64,000 bases of DNA from the NCBI RefSeq assembly GCF_018687785.1, contig NZ_LTBL01000001.1, positions 372,001 to 436,000 of the forward strand, read 5' to 3'. This document shows, one piece after another, positions 54,787-63,313 of this stretch (position 1 is its first letter; the number at the start of each line of letters is the position of its first letter). A program made the translations under genes and the position numbers. This stretch comes from Methanovulcanius yangii (GTDB lineage Archaea > Halobacteriota > Methanomicrobia > Methanomicrobiales > Methanomicrobiaceae). Under the pieces are notes generated by a model. It ran no database searches, had not been told where the DNA came from, and saw nothing but the letters and a program-made list of their open reading frames with translations.

Positions 54787-56568
54787 TTAGGAGGGGGGAA
54801 ACCTCCTGGCATCTGTTGCAATATCGACAATTGCGGGCAATTTCGAACCGAATGCATCGGAAACTGCTTGTTTGAGTTTATCTGGTTTCTCTACCTTTAT
54901 GCCGAATCCTCCGCATGCACGTGCATATTCCGCAAAATCCGGATTGAGAAGTTCGGTGGCATAATTGGGATAATTTTCCGTCATCTGTTCGACCTGGATC
55001 ATTCCCAGTTGCTTGTTGTTGAGAATGACCACCACTATCGGGAGATCATATTTAACTGCGGTGACAAATTCGGCCATCGCCATGGAAAATCCCCCGTCAC
55101 CTGTAATGCAGAGGACGTCTTTGTCCGGGTATGCGAGCTTTCCTGCAATGGCTGCCGGAAGCCCAAAGCCCATCGCCGCAAGATAACCCGACATTGCAAA
55201 GCGCTGGTGTTGCATGCGGAAATTGCGCCCGAACCACCATTGGTTCTCACCGACGTCCACAGTTATTACGGCATCATCCGGAATAATCTCAGAGAGGGTC
55301 TTCATGATGAAGGGGGGGCGGACAGGAACTGCGGATGCGTCTGCTTCATGGTCTCTTTGGTTATTCCAGTCATGCTTCATATCCGCAATTATTTTTAGCA
55401 CACCTCCTGGTTCCCGTGGTATGCAGAATTGCTGCAATGCAGGAGTTACCAGTGAGCATTCACCCCACAAGGGGTATGCTCTTGGTGAAATTCCAAGCTT
55501 TATCGGATTGATATCCACCTGGATTATATCGGTGTCGAGGGGGACGTTTGTATAGGTGGAAAATCCGACCCCAAGGGTGATGAGGAGATCCGCTTCCCTG
55601 ACCAGATCACGGGTTGAGGGTGCCCCAACCGATCCCAGAATCCCCACACTCCAGGGATGATTCTCCGGGAGAATTCCTTTGGCCCGGAAGGTGGTCGCAA
55701 TCGGTGCTGCGATGGTTGATGCGAACCGTACAACTTCTTCAGCAGCGCCACAGGCTCCCCATCCGGCAATGATCACCGGATTTTCGGATGCGTTGATTCT
55801 TTCAGCGGCCTTTTCGATGAGGGATGACTCCGGAAGTATGAATGGGTTGGCAATAATGGATTCTCGCCTGCAATATTCTAATTTGAGGGGTAGTTTCTGA
55901 ATGTTATTTGGGATGGACAACTGGGCAACCCCATGTTCCAGAGTTGCATATTTCATTGCCCTTGTCAGAAGAATGACTGTTTTTTCCTTGTCATAGATGG
56001 TATTGTTGTAGACAGTCATGGGACGGAAGAAGGCATCCTGATCGATCTCCTGGAATCCACCCGGTCCTGAGTACTGGATTTGAACCTGGCCGTTGAGGGA
56101 GAGCACTGAGGCATGATCCGCCTGCGCGTCGTATAGACCGGTTGCAAGATTTGTTGCCCCCGGACCGGCAATCGTCAGGCACGCCGCGATCTTTCCTGTC
56201 AGCTTGTTATAGGCGGATGCCGCCATTGCAGCATTCTCCTCATGTCGTACAACGATATATCTGAGTGAATCATTTTTTCGCAGGGCATCCACCAGACCGA
56301 GTGAAGATGTACCTGGAAGGCCGAAAACATATCGCACTCCCCATTTATCCAATTCAGTGATAATTACGTCCGAAACGGTCTTTTCGGAGTCCGCATGAAC
56401 GTCGGTGGTGTCGATTTTCTCAAATGCACTTTTTGGTGCACCACATACCGGACATGTCCAGTCGGAGGGGAGATCAGTAAATGCGGTATCCGCTGCGATC
56501 CCCATTGACTCCTCCCCCTTTTCTTCATTGTAAATATATCCACATACAGTACATTTCCATCCAGCCAT
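54787..56568 (-). CDS. Rubredoxin-ThDP enzyme fusion (pyruvate oxidase/acetolactate synthase-like)
   Basis: The 593-residue protein starts with a complete rubredoxin domain (residues 3-52; Fe ligands Cys6, Cys9, Cys39, Cys42 in CTVCG and CPVCG). A full ThDP-dependent enzyme follows: catalytic Glu in [10 protein letters not shown] (about 110), a FAD/nucleotide-type middle domain (about 250-400) and the ThDP motif [12 protein letters not shown] ... [10 protein letters not shown] near residue 490. The family includes pyruvate oxidase and acetolactate synthase. The fused rubredoxin suggests electrons from substrate oxidation leave through it, but the substrate is unknown. Confidence 0.9.
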   Translation of the reverse strand: MAGWKCTVCGYIYNEEKGEESMGIAADTAFTDLPSDWTCPVCGAPKSAFEKIDTTDVHADSEKTVSDVIITELDKWGVRYVFGLPGTSSLGLVDALRKNDSLRYIVVRHEENAAMAASAYNKLTGKIAACLTIAGPGATNLATGLYDAQADHASVLSLNGQVQIQYSGPGGFQEIDQDAFFRPMTVYNNTIYDKEKTVILLTRAMKYATLEHGVAQLSIPNNIQKLPLKLEYCRRESIIANPFILPESSLIEKAAERINASENPVIIAGWGACGAAEEVVRFASTIAAPIATTFRAKGILPENHPWSVGILGSVGAPSTRDLVREADLLITLGVGFSTYTNVPLDTDIIQVDINPIKLGISPRAYPLWGECSLVTPALQQFCIPREPGGVLKIIADMKHDWNNQRDHEADASAVPVRPPFIMKTLSEIIPDDAVITVDVGENQWWFGRNFRMQHQRFAMSGYLAAMGFGLPAAIAGKLAYPDKDVLCITGDGGFSMAMAEFVTAVKYDLPIVVVILNNKQLGMIQVEQMTENYPNYATELLNPDFAEYARACGGFGIKVEKPDKLKQAVSDAFGSKLPAIVDIATDARRFPPS

Positions 56569-56643
56569 AAGCGCCCCTCGCTACTCCTGACTGTCATGAA
56601 GAGATGATATAAGTTGTGCATTATTGAACGGTACATTTCCAGT

Positions 56644-56952
56644 TCAATCGGATGGAATCGGTTCGGATTCAAGCATGAGCATACCGAATATCACTTTTTC
56701 CAATATCTGTGAGACATATTTGATCTTTTGCATTTCATCGATGTTTTCGTAGCGGTGGATATCCGCGTATATCTGGATTCGGACGAGACCGAAATGCAGA
56801 TGATCCAGATCCTCGGCCGTCAGGGTAACTGCCTTATGGTAGATCGGTTCAACAGCGAGGGGAAGGGTGTTGATGTTTTCAAGACAGGGGACAATGTCGG
56901 AGAAGATTGCAAGCGGGTCCTTCCCGCCTGAAAGGATAAGCAAGAGATCCAT
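56644..56952 (-). CDS. Unknown small protein (102 residues)
   Basis: This 102-residue protein matches no family I recognise. It opens MDLLLILSGGKDPLAIFSDI and has a regular mix of strands and helices, including HFGLVRIQIYADIHRYENID. No signal peptide or membrane helix is evident. It is on the same strand as the rubredoxin-ThDP gene, 75 bp upstream of it, and lies 98 bp after mrp, so it could belong to either transcript. Codon composition looks similar to neighbours. Function is unknown. Confidence 0.7.
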   Translation of the reverse strand: MDLLLILSGGKDPLAIFSDIVPCLENINTLPLAVEPIYHKAVTLTAEDLDHLHFGLVRIQIYADIHRYENIDEMQKIKYVSQILEKVIFGMLMLESEPIPSD

Positions 56953-57050
56953 AGTCTAATTCCTGCCGCTGAATTAATTATGTCTTTCATTACCTGCGGC
57001 ATCAGAAAAATGGATAAATCCCGTTACCGGGAGTTTAGGGAATTGTCTTA

Positions 57051-57953
57051 TTAGTTTTCCGTTTTTATCTGTGCGAGGATGTTATCCATGACCTCATCAA
57101 CCTTTTCCCACGTTGCCTGGTGCTGTTTATCCCCTGCCTTTCTGAGAACAAATGGCCGGCCTTCGTCACCTGCCTTTCGCATCTCCGGATCCAGAGGTAT
57201 TGCGCCCAGGAATGGGACACCAAGATCTTCTGCCGCCTTCTTTCCTCCGCCTTCTCCAAAGAGGTCGATCGCCTCACCGCAGTGGGGACATACCATTCCT
57301 GACATATTCTCTACAATGCCAAGCACCGGGTAACCCAGCTGTTGAACAAAGGTCACTGCCTTGGTGGAATCAAGAACGGCAACATCCTGCGGGGTGGTGA
57401 CGATAACCGCCCCATCGATGTTGGGTGCAAGCTGTGCAACTGAGAGGGCCTCGTCGCCGGTTCCGGGGGGGAGATCGACGATGAGGTATTCCATATCCCC
57501 CCAGTTTACATCCTCGAGGAACTGGCGGATTGCGGTAAACTTCATCGGACCACGCCATACAACAGGAGAAGACGTTTCCGGAAGGAGGAAGGCCATCGAT
57601 ACGACACCTAGTTTGCCGGTTATCTGGACGGGCTCAATCCTTTTCCCATCATATGACTGGAGCCTCTGATCCTCGACCCCAAGCATTTTGGGAATGTTGG
57701 GTCCGTGTATATCGAGATCTACGAGGCCGGTATTATAGCCCTTGTTTGCAAGGGACATGGCGAGGTTTGCAGCAACAGTGCTTTTTCCAACCCCCCCCTT
57801 CCCTGAAAGAACCAAGATGACGTGTTTGACGTTAATTTTCACTTTTTCCGTCATTGGATTGTTCTTTTTCGGATCATCACATGATGCCGCGCTTGTGCAG
57901 TTTTTACAGTTACCATCGCATTCCGGGGTCTGTCTTGCAGAGTTATCAGCCAT
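57051..57953 (-). CDS. Mrp/NBP35 family P-loop ATPase (Fe-S cluster carrier)
   Basis: The 300-residue protein carries Fe-S clusters to targets. The N-terminus has a Cys motif (CDGNCKNCTSAASC, residues about 11-24), as in Nbp35. The Walker A motif LVLSGKGGVGKSTVAANLAM is near residue 45, with DLDIHGPNIPKMLG following. CPHCGEAIDLFGEGGG near residue 220 holds the cluster-binding Cys pair. The start at 57953 is chosen; an upstream ATG adds 38 residues of unrelated sequence. It lies between an unknown gene and the RNase H-TrmO fusion. Confidence 0.93.
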   Translation of the reverse strand: MADNSARQTPECDGNCKNCTSAASCDDPKKNNPMTEKVKINVKHVILVLSGKGGVGKSTVAANLAMSLANKGYNTGLVDLDIHGPNIPKMLGVEDQRLQSYDGKRIEPVQITGKLGVVSMAFLLPETSSPVVWRGPMKFTAIRQFLEDVNWGDMEYLIVDLPPGTGDEALSVAQLAPNIDGAVIVTTPQDVAVLDSTKAVTFVQQLGYPVLGIVENMSGMVCPHCGEAIDLFGEGGGKKAAEDLGVPFLGAIPLDPEMRKAGDEGRPFVLRKAGDKQHQATWEKVDEVMDNILAQIKTEN

Positions 57954-58083
57954 TATGTCTCTCCTGAAATTATTTTTCAGAATTGTACTAAAATGTTCTA
58001 ATTTACCGGTGATAAATTTATACATGGTTTCAATTGGGGATCCTGTTGGATTCCAGTTGCAATCCATGCGGCTTGAAGTTCTA

Positions 58084-59043
58084 TTAATGGTGCAAATCCC
58101 TTTCTTTATCCTTCTTAATGACTGGTTTTATATCGATCACCGGGGTGCCGTCAACAGCATCTATGCCTCTGACATGAAGGATGCGCCCGGTACGCGAGAT
58201 GAGTTTCACTTCTTCCAGGGCTAACGGGTTGGGTCTTGCTGGTGATCTGGTCGAGAAGACCCCCCTCGGTTTGGTATGTCCATGGGGGATGACGGTTAAC
58301 ACCTCCCTTTCAGCACGATCAAACCAACACTGGACAATCAGTTCATCTCCGTCCTGAAGGCCCTCGAGACCTTCTTCAAACTCGGGGAAAAGTTCGATGG
58401 TGGATATGCCTGATTCGAGACGTCCCTGGTGCGGTGCTTCACTCAGGGTGGAATATGGGGAGTGGACAATCCCGATGGGAGTTAATTCAATTCTGTTTTT
58501 TGCTTCCGGAGATGAAGGAATGGTGGACTTCTTCCGTTGTATTGGGATGATATTTATATTATCAAGGATCTCATTGCATTTTGCATCGGCAATGGCGATG
58601 AATGGATTCGTCCTTGGGACGTGAGTAAATGTAGTTGATTCAAATCGACTGAGCAGCTTTTTTACCTGGGAGAAACGCTCCTGAAGACCCCTGTCGCGGA
58701 CCTTGTATTCTCCGTTGATCTGACGAACCACAAGCTGACTGTCGGAGTAGATATTGATGGCAGACCATCCTTCTTCCCGAGCCTTCTCAAGCGCGTGAAT
58801 GATGGCAGTATATTCTGCCTGATTATTTGTACAGGTTCCGATAAATTTTCCTTGTTTATGAATGATATTCCCTCTTTGAACAACAATATAAGCCCAGGCT
58901 GCGTTTCCCGGATTCCCTCTTGAGGCACCATCGGTATAAATGTCAATCCCTTCGTCCATGTACTTTGACATAGGGTGAGATGGGCAAAAACCTTGTTCAT
59001 GAGAAGTCCTCAGATGGTGCGTATTGCATACCGGACAATACAC
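58084..59043 (-). CDS. RNase HI-TrmO fusion protein
   Basis: The 319-residue protein joins two enzymes. Residues 1-25 form a Cys/His cluster (CPVC ... HEQGFCPSH) of zinc-knuckle type. RNase HI spans about 30-165 with catalytic Asp38 (YTDGASRGNPG), Glu77 (NNQAEYTAII), Asp101 (YSDSQLVV) and Asp153 (ADAKCNEIL). TrmO, the SAM-dependent tRNA t6A37 methyltransferase, covers about 188-310 (IGIVHSPYS, HGHTKPRGVFSTRSPARPNP, VDGTPVIDIKP). The start is GTG 59043. Both halves look intact. A role coupling RNA/DNA hybrid removal and tRNA modification is unclear. Confidence 0.92.
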   Translation of the reverse strand: MYCPVCNTHHLRTSHEQGFCPSHPMSKYMDEGIDIYTDGASRGNPGNAAWAYIVVQRGNIIHKQGKFIGTCTNNQAEYTAIIHALEKAREEGWSAINIYSDSQLVVRQINGEYKVRDRGLQERFSQVKKLLSRFESTTFTHVPRTNPFIAIADAKCNEILDNINIIPIQRKKSTIPSSPEAKNRIELTPIGIVHSPYSTLSEAPHQGRLESGISTIELFPEFEEGLEGLQDGDELIVQCWFDRAEREVLTVIPHGHTKPRGVFSTRSPARPNPLALEEVKLISRTGRILHVRGIDAVDGTPVIDIKPVIKKDKERDLHH

Positions 59044-59582
59044 CTTATCGGGTCCTTATTGTGGTTGTGTTATGATATATTGCTGAATGTCGTGAGATCC
59101 ATGGAGATTTGATGTATTGCTATCCTTTTGGAGTTGAGGTTATTTTTCCACTGACATGATGGAAAGGTTGGCATGGGGATTCCGGCAATGGGGCCGGAGT
59201 CTTTGATGCAGATTCTGAAAGATGTATGAATGGTATCGAATTGATTATGGTATCCTGATCCAGCGAGAATGACCCCTGTGGGATAAACAATGGCTCGGTT
59301 TCAATTTCTTGTGATGTCTACCGTAAAAATGAACGGCTCTGGAAGCATGAGGTACGGTTCATCCCCAATATGAGATGAAGGTGGGTTATTTATCCCTCCC
59401 TCTGAGAGTCATGGAAGAATTCCCCGCGCAATGGTGGGATAGTCTCTTTGTCATGACAATTTCAACGGATTAAAAGCCGGCACTCATCAACGTTCTCAAA
59501 ATTGCTGACGAAAAAAAGCTGGTGGATTAGTGCTGGTGCGGTGTCTGCCATGATATCTTTGGGCACCGGATGTGCCGTCCGA
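59044..59582. other. Intergenic region of 539 bp without recognised genes
   Basis: This gap lies upstream of the RNase H-TrmO gene. Frames are short and broken. A small hairpin CCGGC/GCCGG (about 59182-59197) and a six-base inverted repeat ATGAAC/GTTCAT (about 59321-59361) are present. I looked for tRNA, RNase P, 7S RNA and intron features and found none convincing. Confidence 0.5.
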
Positions 59583-59900
59583 TTATTTGTTCATCTCATT
59601 GTTGCGAACACAGCAACAGATATCACAGATGGTTACAGAACCGTCACCCGAGATCAGTGATAATGCCCATTGCTCAATCACATCATCCAGATCCGGCGAC
59701 ATTTCTATGAAGCGACATCCCCTCTTTCTGCTGACATACTGTGATACGGCGGCAGGAGAAAGCCCCATATATTTTGCCACGGTTCTCTGTGAAATTCCTT
59801 TTTTACAGACGAGACGTGAAACAAGTTCAGCACGTACCTGCGGGAGATATTGACGAACAACTTCATCGCAAACCCCGATATCACAGAAAGGGCTTTTCAT
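59583..59900 (-). CDS. COG2522-like small HTH regulator with C-terminal Cys cluster
   Basis: This 105-residue protein resembles the archaeal COG2522 predicted transcription regulators. An N-terminal CDIGVC segment and helix-turn-helix KKGISQRTVAKYMGLSPAAVSQYVSRKRG (positions about 30-58) are followed by a C-terminal CDICCC cluster. The Cys could sense redox or metal (inference). The start at 59900 (MKSPFC) is used; the longer frame overlaps the upstream regulator. It lies 7 bp after that regulator, so both form one operon. Confidence 0.8.
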   Translation of the reverse strand: MKSPFCDIGVCDEVVRQYLPQVRAELVSRLVCKKGISQRTVAKYMGLSPAAVSQYVSRKRGCRFIEMSPDLDDVIEQWALSLISGDGSVTICDICCCVRNNEMNK

Positions 59901-59907
59901 ATTCACC

Positions 59908-60177
59908 TCATGCAACCATAGCAGTCTGCGTTTCTTCGGATTGAATTGACTTTTTTGTCTGGTAGAGAACCTGACGGGCATCCTTGAAATTGAATTTTTC
60001 AATAATCAAACCGGATTCCTTCAGTCTCTTAATCGCGTATCTGATCGTCCGTGGTGCAATGTCCACTTCTTCGGTCACTTCCTTGAAAGTTCTGGCCTTA
60101 CCATCTTCAAGGAGGAGAAGAACTCTTCTGGAAGAAGGGGGGAGCCGTATGTTGTTCACACTGTTAACGACCGACAT
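59908..60177 (-). CDS. Small winged-helix transcription regulator
   Basis: The 89-residue protein is a winged helix: RVLLLLEDGKARTFKEVTEE, DIAPRTIRYAIKRLKESGLI (recognition helix) and the wing FKDARQVLYQ. It resembles MarR/ArsR-type archaeal regulators, but the family is not certain. The start at 60177 gives MSVVNSVNNIRLP; a longer frame to 60492 adds 105 non-homologous residues and is rejected. A near-perfect inverted repeat covers the start codon, suggesting autoregulation. It precedes the COG2522-like regulator. Confidence 0.8.
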   Translation of the reverse strand: MSVVNSVNNIRLPPSSRRVLLLLEDGKARTFKEVTEEVDIAPRTIRYAIKRLKESGLIIEKFNFKDARQVLYQTKKSIQSEETQTAMVA

Positions 60178-60201
60178 GATCTGTATGTTAACGCTGTGAA
60201 C
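60154..60201. promoter_or_regulatory. 15-nt inverted repeat over regulator start (operator candidate)
   Basis: GTTCACACTGTTAAC (60154-60168) and GTTAACGCTGTGAAC (60187-60201) are reverse complements at 13 of 15 positions. Their centres are 33 nt apart (about three helical turns), and both contain GTTAAC. The start codon of the winged-helix gene (60177) lies between the arms. Confidence 0.6.
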
Positions 60202-60562
60202 TATTAAACTTATCGTGATATGTTTCATCATAGCACGTGTCCACGATTGCCGGTTGAATACTATGGGGATATGATCGGATTGATAAAAAGTAAGATGCGG
60301 GAATTTTCCTGATCGAGCGAATAGCGGAATATTCCTTTCGAGAATATATGGGAATGATTTTTGTGATGTATCGACAGCACGATTGGGAATCAAAATGCCC
60401 TTCATCCGGAGTATCCGGGAGAGAGGGTTGGAAGAAATGATGGGGATTTCATTTCTAAAACCATTCAATGTCTGTAATTTCTTCGGTATCATCAGAAGCA
60501 GTGATATTGACAGGGGCCAATTCTACCCCGGCTCTTGGCATCGCCGCATGTTCAGGGATTGT
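60202..60562. other. Region of about 360 bp upstream of regulator operon
   Basis: No gene is convincing here. A minus-strand frame continues from the winged-helix gene to 60492, but its amino-acid pattern looks random. The region probably carries the promoter of the regulator pair and perhaps of the small plus-strand frame that follows. Confidence 0.4.
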
Positions 60563-60673
60563 ATGCGGGAATATGGTGACGGGGATCTCTCCCGGATTTT
60601 TTCAGCGGCATTCATGGCCTCAGTTGTGGTGACCATCATCGCATTTTGGTTGATGGATCGAATAAACGGATGA
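60563..60673 (+). CDS. Possible small membrane peptide
   Basis: This 36-codon frame (MREYGDGDLSRIFSAAFMAS, then VVVTIIAFWLMDRING) has a hydrophobic helix near its end. AGGGA lies about 6 nt before the ATG at 60563, a reasonable ribosome-binding site. It matches no family I know. It lies 71 bp before the parvulin gene. Confidence 0.35.
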   Translation: MREYGDGDLSRIFSAAFMASVVVTIIAFWLMDRING

Positions 60674-60744
60674 ACTCCTTCCCGGAGCAAACCGGTTACA
60701 TCAATAAACAGCTTTTTTCCTTCTGGGAAGCGGATATTATTGTA

Positions 60745-61026
60745 ATGTCAAATCAGGTGCACGCTTCCCACATTTTGGTGAAGTCCGAGACGGAAGCCAA
60801 AAAGATCATCGAAAGAATTGAATCCGGAGAAGATTTTACAATCATCGCACGTGAGTGTTCAGTCTGCCCTTCCGGACAGAATGGCGGCGACCTCGGTTGG
60901 TTTGAGCGGGGATGCATGGTTCCCGATTTTGAGAAGGCCTGTTTCGATGGGAAAGCCGGGACTATTGTCGGCCCAATTCAGACACGGTTCGGTTGGCATG
61001 TAATTCATATCATCGAGACGAAATGA
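60745..61026 (+). CDS. Parvulin-type peptidyl-prolyl cis-trans isomerase
   Basis: This 93-residue protein is a single parvulin (PpiC) domain: HASHILVKSETEAKKIIERI, CPSGQNGGDLGWFERG, FGWHVIHIIETK. Lone parvulin domains accelerate proline isomerisation during folding. There is no signal peptide, so it is cytosolic. The start at 60745 (MSNQVHASH) is chosen; an upstream in-frame Met lies within non-homologous sequence. Length matches the small archaeal parvulins. Confidence 0.93.
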   Translation: MSNQVHASHILVKSETEAKKIIERIESGEDFTIIARECSVCPSGQNGGDLGWFERGCMVPDFEKACFDGKAGTIVGPIQTRFGWHVIHIIETK

Positions 61027-61242
61027 TCATTCTGTCATAATAACAGGAAAAACGAAATTCCCCCCATTTTTATTGAGGACCTGCATAGTCCGAAATATTT
61101 GTCCTGTCAGCAGAGGCTCGTTTATGACTGGATTATCATACTGCGCGTTATATCCTCCATTTTTCGGACGGAACACATGTCGCATAATTCCGCAGGAACG
61201 TAAGAATACCCTTATCTGATGTTTATCCCAAGATTCTGACAT
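61027..61242 (-). CDS. Possible small hypothetical protein
   Basis: This 71-codon frame begins ATG 61242 (MSESWDKHQIRVFLRSCGIM) and ends just after the convergent parvulin stop. Residue composition looks protein-like (FRPKNGGYNAQYDNPVINEP), but no ribosome-binding site is seen and no family is recognised. It fills the 239-bp gap before the adenosyltransferase. Confidence 0.3.
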   Translation of the reverse strand: MSESWDKHQIRVFLRSCGIMRHVFRPKNGGYNAQYDNPVINEPLLTGQIFRTMQVLNKNGGNFVFPVIMTE

Positions 61243-61265
61243 AAACAGGGGAGCGGGGAACACTT

Positions 61266-61805
61266 TTGACTTCGGAAGATGGTAGGCACGCCGGGAAAGG
61301 ATATGTCCATGTCAACACCGGTAACGGGAAAGGGAAGACAACGGCAGCGCTTGGGGTGGCACTGCGTACCGTACTTTGCGGAAAGCGAGTGTATTTTGCA
61401 CAATTCATTAAAGGTGCAGATACCAGCGAGTTATTGCTACCCGGATATCTGGAAGGTTTTACCATTGTCCAGTACGGTCGTGGACGATTTGTAGGGCAAC
61501 AACCCGACCCGCAGGATATACATGCAGCACGTAGAGGGTTTGGTATCTGCAGGGAGATTCTTGTCTCAGGTGCGTATGATCTTGTGGTACTCGATGAAGT
61601 GAATCTCGCGGTGCACTATGATCTTCTGACCATTGAAGAGGTTATCGATGCGCTTGACCACAGGGCCCCGCATGTAGAAGTCATATGCACAGGAAGGTAT
61701 GCTCATCCAAATATTGTCGACTATGCGGATCTGGTAACGGAGATGGTTATGATTAAACATTACTATGGCCGTGGTGTGCGGGGAAGAAGAGGAATTGAAT
61801 ATTGA
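61266..61805 (+). CDS. cobO: Cob(I)yrinic acid a,c-diamide adenosyltransferase (CobO/BtuR type)
   Basis: The 179-residue enzyme adenosylates corrinoids. The P-loop VNTGNGKGKTTAALGVAL is near residue 16, followed by FAQFIKGADTSELLLP. LVVLDEVNLAVHYDLLTIEE and VICTGRYAHPNIVDYADLV are later blocks. The start is TTG 61266, preceded by GGGGAG about 9 nt upstream. In methanogens it supports methyltransferase corrinoids. It converges on the DUF99 gene with a 5-bp gap. Confidence 0.95.
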   Translation: MTSEDGRHAGKGYVHVNTGNGKGKTTAALGVALRTVLCGKRVYFAQFIKGADTSELLLPGYLEGFTIVQYGRGRFVGQQPDPQDIHAARRGFGICREILVSGAYDLVVLDEVNLAVHYDLLTIEEVIDALDHRAPHVEVICTGRYAHPNIVDYADLVTEMVMIKHYYGRGVRGRRGIEY

Positions 61806-61810
61806 AGTGA

Positions 61811-62380
61811 TTATCGGTAATCATAGAACCTGTCAGCGCCGCGGGCTACAAGTCGTGCGACTCTGACCGGCTCCGGGACATGGCCCTGCCGGGTGAAGAT
61901 ATTACAGAGCCTCCCTGCTGCGCCATGATCCGTTCCCCATGCCCTCAGGTAGATGGTTTTACCGGTGGAAAGGGGATAGGATATCCTTGCTCCCAGTTTC
62001 AGATAGCAGGAGAGGCGCTCCTCATCTTCCGGAAAATGATGCCTGATGTCATCATGAAGACCATCCGATTCCTCATAGGAAACCCCAATGACCGGTATGC
62101 CGGTTACCTCACGTATATGATCGGAATCGATGATATTAAACCATGAGATGATACATCCGCTCAGCAAAATGGCGTTGATATCATCCCGTCCAAGAGTATT
62201 CCATATATCAAGAACAGCATTTGTTGCATCTTTTCCTCCGATGGTTGCTTTAGAGAAGGCACATCCATCGATGATCAGGTCTCTTCGCATCACGATGCCG
62301 CATAAAAGAGATGATTCTCTATTTCGATAACTTTCGGCGATGCCCAGGATTCTGATACCGGGTTTTTCGAGGTGCATCAT
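61811..62380 (-). CDS. DUF99 family protein (endonuclease V-like fold)
   Basis: The 189-residue protein matches archaeal DUF99. GIRILGIAESYRN, GCAFSKATIGGKDATNAVLD and LSGCIISWFNIID are family blocks. The family is structurally related to endonuclease V but its activity is unproven. The start codon overlaps the stop of the upstream TPR gene (ATGA), so it is translationally coupled to it. Confidence 0.88.
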   Translation of the reverse strand: MMHLEKPGIRILGIAESYRNRESSLLCGIVMRRDLIIDGCAFSKATIGGKDATNAVLDIWNTLGRDDINAILLSGCIISWFNIIDSDHIREVTGIPVIGVSYEESDGLHDDIRHHFPEDEERLSCYLKLGARISYPLSTGKTIYLRAWGTDHGAAGRLCNIFTRQGHVPEPVRVARLVARGADRFYDYR

Positions 62381-63189
62381 CTCTTCCTGATAAGCCGCCG
62401 CAGAAGGCCCGCCCCGGCAGCCACAACGAGTATCAATCCTGCGGCGGCGAATATCATCATGGGGGATACTGAGGTTTCGTTATAGAGGCGCTGGGCTTCA
62501 TTAAGGTTTTGCTCAGGTGTCGGTGCTCCCGGATAGGGGATGGCGTATCTATCTTCTGAAGACTCGACGGCAGCGGTGAGGACATCGACAGCTTTTCCGT
62601 AATCACCACTTTTTATCAGGATCATTCCTTTGGTATTCAGGTATACAGCATTGTCCGGTTCCAGGCTCACGGCCTGTTCTGTGGCGATGAGGGCGTTCTT
62701 TTCGTCATCCTGCCCCAGAAGGCCTAGTGCGATGATATTATATGCTGCTGCCTCCATCGGTTTTATGCTGAGAGCCGATTCGGCATTCTTACGCGCCTCG
62801 AGCCAGTTGCCGAGTGCAATGTATGCATATCCCTTGTTCAGGTAGTTGAGATGATTATTCGGGTACCGTTCGATTCCTTCATCGGCCACCTTCAGGGATT
62901 CATTATATGCTCCCATCATCCTCAGGGCATACGCCCATTCGTACCAAATCTCTTCCCCGCTGGTCGGGTTATTATTTGTGATGAGTTCGGCATAGGCGGC
63001 AGCCCGTGGCCAGTTTCCCTCTTCAAATGCAATATGCAGCGTGGCAGTCGCATTAGTTATGTTGATCTCCGCCGGAGCAACCGAGACTCCCGCATTGACG
63101 GCTCCCGCAGGGAAGATGAGGGCGGCATTGGCGATAATGCAAAGAAGTACGGTTGCCTTCAGGACATGTAGCATCTTTTCCGATTCCAT
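62377..63189 (-). CDS. Secreted/membrane-anchored TPR protein
   Basis: This protein of about 270 residues has an N-terminal signal peptide (LKATVLLCIIANAALIFPAG, residues about 8-28). TPR repeats span about 50-215 (AYALRMMGAYNESLKVADEG, GYAYIALGNWLEARKNAESA, MILIKSGDYGKAVDVLTAAV). A C-terminal membrane helix (MMIFAAAGLILVVAAGAGLL) and the basic tail RRLIRKR anchor it. Most of it would therefore face outward. It is coupled to DUF99 by a 4-nt overlap. Start MESEKM at 63189 is used; an upstream TTG/ATG two residues earlier is possible. Confidence 0.85.
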   Translation of the reverse strand: MESEKMLHVLKATVLLCIIANAALIFPAGAVNAGVSVAPAEINITNATATLHIAFEEGNWPRAAAYAELITNNNPTSGEEIWYEWAYALRMMGAYNESLKVADEGIERYPNNHLNYLNKGYAYIALGNWLEARKNAESALSIKPMEAAAYNIIALGLLGQDDEKNALIATEQAVSLEPDNAVYLNTKGMILIKSGDYGKAVDVLTAAVESSEDRYAIPYPGAPTPEQNLNEAQRLYNETSVSPMMIFAAAGLILVVAAGAGLLRRLIRKR

Positions 63190-63313
63190 AAGCACACAAA
63201 TATTGGTGCAGTATCAGATGAAATATCTGCGGCCTTCACCGCTTTCTTAGTCATCACGTTGACGCAGGATAGACTTCAATACCATTTAGTACCTTTGGAA
63301 TCTATCTGGAATT

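Noticed and set aside
59321-59361. Group II intron domain V-like sequence (GAACGGCTC ... GGTACGGTTC)
   Set aside because: Only the outer 6 bp pair; the catalytic triad and inner helix do not fold, and no reverse transcriptase gene is present.
60178-60492. N-terminal extension of the winged-helix regulator
   Set aside because: Composition looks random, and the domain begins at 60177 with an inverted repeat around the start.
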